In this document: positions 6,698-8,414 of the stretch, piece after piece | Layout of the letters: each line of letters opens with the position of its first letter | How positions within the stretch are numbered: the first letter of the stretch is position 1 | From: Clostridia bacterium | GTDB lineage: Bacteria; CBDUZB01; JAGLHV01 | Direction of reading: 5' to 3' | Length of the DNA: 8,414 nucleotides | Assembly (NCBI GenBank): GCA_030595925.1 | Contig: JAUVLC010000103.1 | Location: 1-8,414, forward strand | The notes under the pieces: model-generated | What the model saw: the letters and a program-made list of their open reading frames with translations, nothing else | What the model was told of the DNA's origin: nothing | Databases searched by the model: none | Translations under genes and position numbers: made by a program

Positions 6698-6739
6698 CAG
6701 TCCATAGTCCACAGTCGATAGTCCATAGACAAAGACAAA
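6698..6739 (-). repeat. Site 3: four heptamers plus hexamer remnant; exact inverted copy of 196-237
   Basis: On the plus strand the units are AGTCCAT, AGTCCAC, AGTCGAT and AGTCCAT (6699-6726), followed by AGACAAAGACAAA. Read on the minus strand the whole 42 bp matches 196-237 exactly, including two hexamer-like units. It lies 19 bp after the murI stop, so AGTCCAT is on the sense strand, as at sites 1 and 2. Confidence 0.92.
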
Positions 6740-6859
6740 AAACTGCAAATGGCAAAAATAACAGTCATAAGTAGTCAAAGATAGTCAAAAAAAAGATTGT
6801 GAATGGCAAAAGAAAAGGACAATTTAAAGACGGTTAAAATTGGTTGAAAGACAAACAAA

Positions 6860-6896
6860 AGTCCATAGTCGACAGTCCATAGTCCATAGTCCATAG
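6860..6896 (-). repeat. Site 4: five AGTCCAT-type heptamers
   Basis: On the plus strand the units are AGTCCAT, AGTCGAC, then three AGTCCAT (6860-6894). They are preceded by a GAAAGACAAAC remnant of the hexamer. Sense orientation relative to murI and queD is the same as site 3. As in every complete cluster, exactly one unit carries TCGA. Confidence 0.9.
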
Positions 6897-6908
6897 ATTA
6901 TAACAAAC

Positions 6909-6943
6909 AGTTATTAGTTAATAGTTATGAGTTATAAGTTAAA
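6909..6943 (+). repeat. AGTTATN heptamer series (five units)
   Basis: Units are AGTTATT, AGTTAAT, AGTTATG, AGTTATA and AGTTAAA in exact 7-bp register. They begin 12 bp after the AGTCCAT series ends. The period and the AGT start match the AGTCCAT family, but the remaining bases differ, so it is a sister repeat or an unrelated AT-rich series. Confidence 0.7.
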
Positions 6944-7008
6944 AAAAAATTAAAAAAAAAACAAAAGACAAAAATAAAAGAAAAAAATAATAGTAAAAAG
7001 AGGAAAAA

Positions 7009-7383
7009 ATGTTTGAATTAATGGTTGAAGATCATTTTAATGCTGCCCACAAACTAAGGAATTATAAAGGAAAATGTGAGCAATTACACGGACACAACTG
7101 GAAAGTAGCAGTTTTTCTAAAAGGAAAAAAACTAAACAAAACAGGAATGATTATGGACTTTGGCAAAATAAAAGAACTAATTAAAAAAATAACTAAAAAA
7201 CTCGACCATACTTATTTAAACACCACCCCTCCTTTCAATAAAATCAATCCCACCTCGGAAAACATTGCCCAATACATATTTGAAAAGATGAGTTCTCTTA
7301 TAGAAAAACAACAATGTGAAATATCTAAAATAACCGTTTGGGAAACAGAAAAAAACTGCGCCACATATTATCAAAAGGATTAA
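7009..7383 (+). CDS. queD: 6-carboxy-5,6,7,8-tetrahydropterin synthase
   Basis: A 124-aa cytoplasmic enzyme converting 7,8-dihydroneopterin triphosphate to 6-carboxytetrahydropterin, the first committed step to preQ0 and queuosine. Zinc ligands are His14 (FNAAHKL), His27 and His29 (LHGHNW). The catalytic Cys23 lies in GKCEQLHGH. Further family signs are GMIMDFGKIK (46-55), LDHTYLN (65-71, Asp66/His67), PTSEN (81-85), and VWETEKNCATYY (110-121, with the conserved Glu112). Length is normal for the short bacterial form. AGAGGA lies just upstream of the ATG. It opens the queDCE operon. No preQ1 riboswitch and no clear promoter lie upstream. Eukaryotic-type PTPS activity is less likely because Cys23 is in the QueD context and queC and queE follow. 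Confidence 0.95.
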   Translation: MFELMVEDHFNAAHKLRNYKGKCEQLHGHNWKVAVFLKGKKLNKTGMIMDFGKIKELIKKITKKLDHTYLNTTPPFNKINPTSENIAQYIFEKMSSLIEKQQCEISKITVWETEKNCATYYQKD

Positions 7384-7391
7384 TAGAAAAA

Positions 7392-8081
7392 ATGAAAAAC
7401 AAAAAAGCAGTTGTTCTTTTAAGTGGAGGCATCGATTCCTCTACGACCCTTTATCTTGCCCTAAAAAAAGGGTATATTTGTTTTTGCCTCATTTTTGATT
7501 ATGGACAAAAACACAAAAAAGAAATTGAATGTGCTAAAAAAATTGCTAAAAAGACAAAATGCAAATATGAAATCATCCGTTTCGAACTTCCATGGAAAGG
7601 CACATCTTTATTAGATAAAAAATTAACTATCCCCGAAACCCGTACTACACGGCAAATAAAAAAAGAAATTCCATCTACCTACGTCCCGGCACGTAATACT
7701 ATATTTTTAAGTTTTGCCCTCTCTTTTGCTGAAGCAATAAATGCCGGGGTAATTTTTAACGGGGCAAATGCCATAGATTACTCCGGATATCCCGATTGCC
7801 GGCCGGAATATTTTTCTGCCTTACAAAAAGTTTCCTCTTTAGGAACCAAAAAAGGCATTGAAGGCAAAAGCATAAAATTTCTAACCCCTTTAATAAAAAT
7901 GACTAAAACCGAAATTATAAAAACAGGTATGAAATTAAAAGTTCCCTATCAATTAACCTGGTCCTGCTATCAGGGGGGCAAAAACCCTTGCCAAAAGTGC
8001 GATAGCTGTCTGTTGCGGGCAAAAGGATTTAAGGAATTAGGAATTAATGATCCTTTATTATCCAGATCAACTAAATTATGA
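7392..8081 (+). CDS. queC: 7-cyano-7-deazaguanine (preQ0) synthase
   Basis: A 229-aa ATP-dependent enzyme converting 7-carboxy-7-deazaguanine and ammonia to preQ0. The PP-loop is LLSGGIDSS (9-17). Later motifs are FDYGQKHKKE (35-44), TYVPARNTIFLS (96-107), GANAIDYSGYPDCRPEY (124-140) and the C-terminal zinc site Cys192, Cys200, Cys203, Cys206 (SCYQGGKNPCQKCDSC). All key residues are present. The ATG at 7392 gives the standard N-terminus, 8 nt after queD; AAGGA inside the queD end (7375-7379) is the likely ribosome site, with a long 12-nt gap. A frame extension back to 7338 would overlap queD and does not resemble the family. The stop overlaps the queE start by ATGA. Confidence 0.96.
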   Translation: MKNKKAVVLLSGGIDSSTTLYLALKKGYICFCLIFDYGQKHKKEIECAKKIAKKTKCKYEIIRFELPWKGTSLLDKKLTIPETRTTRQIKKEIPSTYVPARNTIFLSFALSFAEAINAGVIFNGANAIDYSGYPDCRPEYFSALQKVSSLGTKKGIEGKSIKFLTPLIKMTKTEIIKTGMKLKVPYQLTWSCYQGGKNPCQKCDSCLLRAKGFKELGINDPLLSRSTKL

Positions 8082-8414
8082 AAATAAATCAATTTAAAAA
8101 ATTAGATATTCAGGAAGTCTTTTCCAGCATCCAGGGAGAAGGACTTCTTGTCGGAGAAAAACAAATTTTTATCCGGTTTTCAAGGTGTAATTTGCACCCG
8201 GGCTGTAGCTACTGTGACACTAAAATCAAACCACTGAACAATACTTTTTCTTTAAATCCGGCAAAAAATAAAACAGAAGTTCAAAATTCAATCAATCAAT
8301 TAATACAATTAATTAAAAATCTGGAAAAAATTTACGGCCCTCATCACTCAGTATCTCTCACAGGGGGAGAACCCCTGCTATATATTGATTATCTGAATTT
8401 AATCATCCCTCAAA
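8078..8414 (+). CDS. queE: 7-carboxy-7-deazaguanine synthase, partial (radical SAM)
   Basis: The first 112 residues of a radical SAM enzyme that rearranges 6-carboxytetrahydropterin to 7-carboxy-7-deazaguanine, the step between QueD and QueC. The ATG overlaps the queC stop (ATGA), so translation is probably coupled. Visible signs are EVFSSIQGEG (13-22), which binds substrate in the family; FIRFSRCNLHPGCSYCDT (31-48) with Cys37, Cys43 and Cys46; and SLTGGEPLL (93-101), the SAM-contacting GGEP motif. The cysteine spacing is C-x5-C-x2-C rather than the common C-x3-C-x2-C, two residues longer in the first gap. The gene runs off the window end. Operon position makes the assignment firm. Confidence 0.93.
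   Translation, partial: MKINQFKKLDIQEVFSSIQGEGLLVGEKQIFIRFSRCNLHPGCSYCDTKIKPLNNTFSLNPAKNKTEVQNSINQLIQLIKNLEKIYGPHHSVSLTGGEPLLYIDYLNLIIPQ

Larger units (their letters stand above)
6680..7008. other. Repeat-bearing intergenic region between murI and queD
   Basis: This 329-bp gap has no credible ORF, RNA gene, terminator or strong promoter. It contains heptamer sites 3 and 4, an AGTTATN heptamer series, two copies of AATGGCAAAA (6748-6757 and 6802-6811), scattered AGTCAAA and AAAGAC fragments, and an A-rich tract (about 6941-6998) leading to the queD ribosome site. It looks like a graveyard of decayed short repeats. The queD transcript may come by readthrough from murI. Confidence 0.8.

Noticed and set aside
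1-6896. Insertion sequence or transposon ends explaining the repeats
   Set aside because: No transposase, terminal inverted repeats of IS type or target-site duplications were seen; the repeats are purely tandem short units.
6680-7008. preQ1 riboswitch upstream of queD
   Set aside because: An AAAAAACTG stretch near 6737-6744 faintly recalls the aptamer tail, but no paired stem or C-rich loop precedes it.

Overview
The window is low-GC, A-rich bacterial DNA using the standard genetic code (TAA, TAG and TGA all act as stops). The cell is probably Gram-negative-like: it has a membrane-anchored SurA-like folding factor and a periplasmic-type amidase with AMIN and copper-amine-oxidase-N-like domains. 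The mix of genes, together with long simple repeats between them, recalls metagenome-assembled genomes of uncultivated candidate phyla. That placement is an inference; no rRNA or other taxonomic marker is present.

Layout. Positions 1-277 hold a hexamer array (18 perfect GTCTTT units, cut by the window edge) followed by clusters of a degenerate heptamer, ATGGACT. A leftward block follows: a SurA-like protein (278-1132) with its own promoter, a rho-independent terminator (1254-1288), and a large membrane-bound nucleotide-sugar 4,6-dehydratase of the CapD/WbpM/PglF type (1393-3258). A second hexamer-plus-heptamer repeat block (3309-3525) lies upstream of the dehydratase, and a SixA-type histidine phosphatase (3543-4016) follows. 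A divergent promoter region (4017-4199) separates this block from a rightward block: N-acetylmuramoyl-L-alanine amidase (4200-5834), glutamate racemase murI (5882-6679), a 329-bp repeat-bearing gap, then queD, queC and the start of queE.

How the genes fit together. The amidase and MurI both serve peptidoglycan: one cuts the stem peptide from the glycan, the other makes D-glutamate. The dehydratase feeds surface polysaccharide or protein glycosylation. QueD, QueE and QueC are consecutive steps making preQ0, the 7-deazaguanine precursor of queuosine in tRNA. The queC-queE junction overlaps by ATGA and the queD-queC gap is 8 nt, so these three form one operon.

The least ordinary part is the repeat family. 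At four intergenic sites, heptamers (AGTCCAT on the sense strand) sit next to AAAGAC hexamers or their remnants. At all four sites the repeat has the same orientation relative to the gene upstream, although two sites lie in the leftward block and two in the rightward block. Sites 1 and 3 share a perfect 42-bp copy in inverted orientation. A third heptamer series (AGTTATN) lies beside site 4. No CRISPR array, tRNA, rRNA, transposase or recognisable riboswitch was seen.
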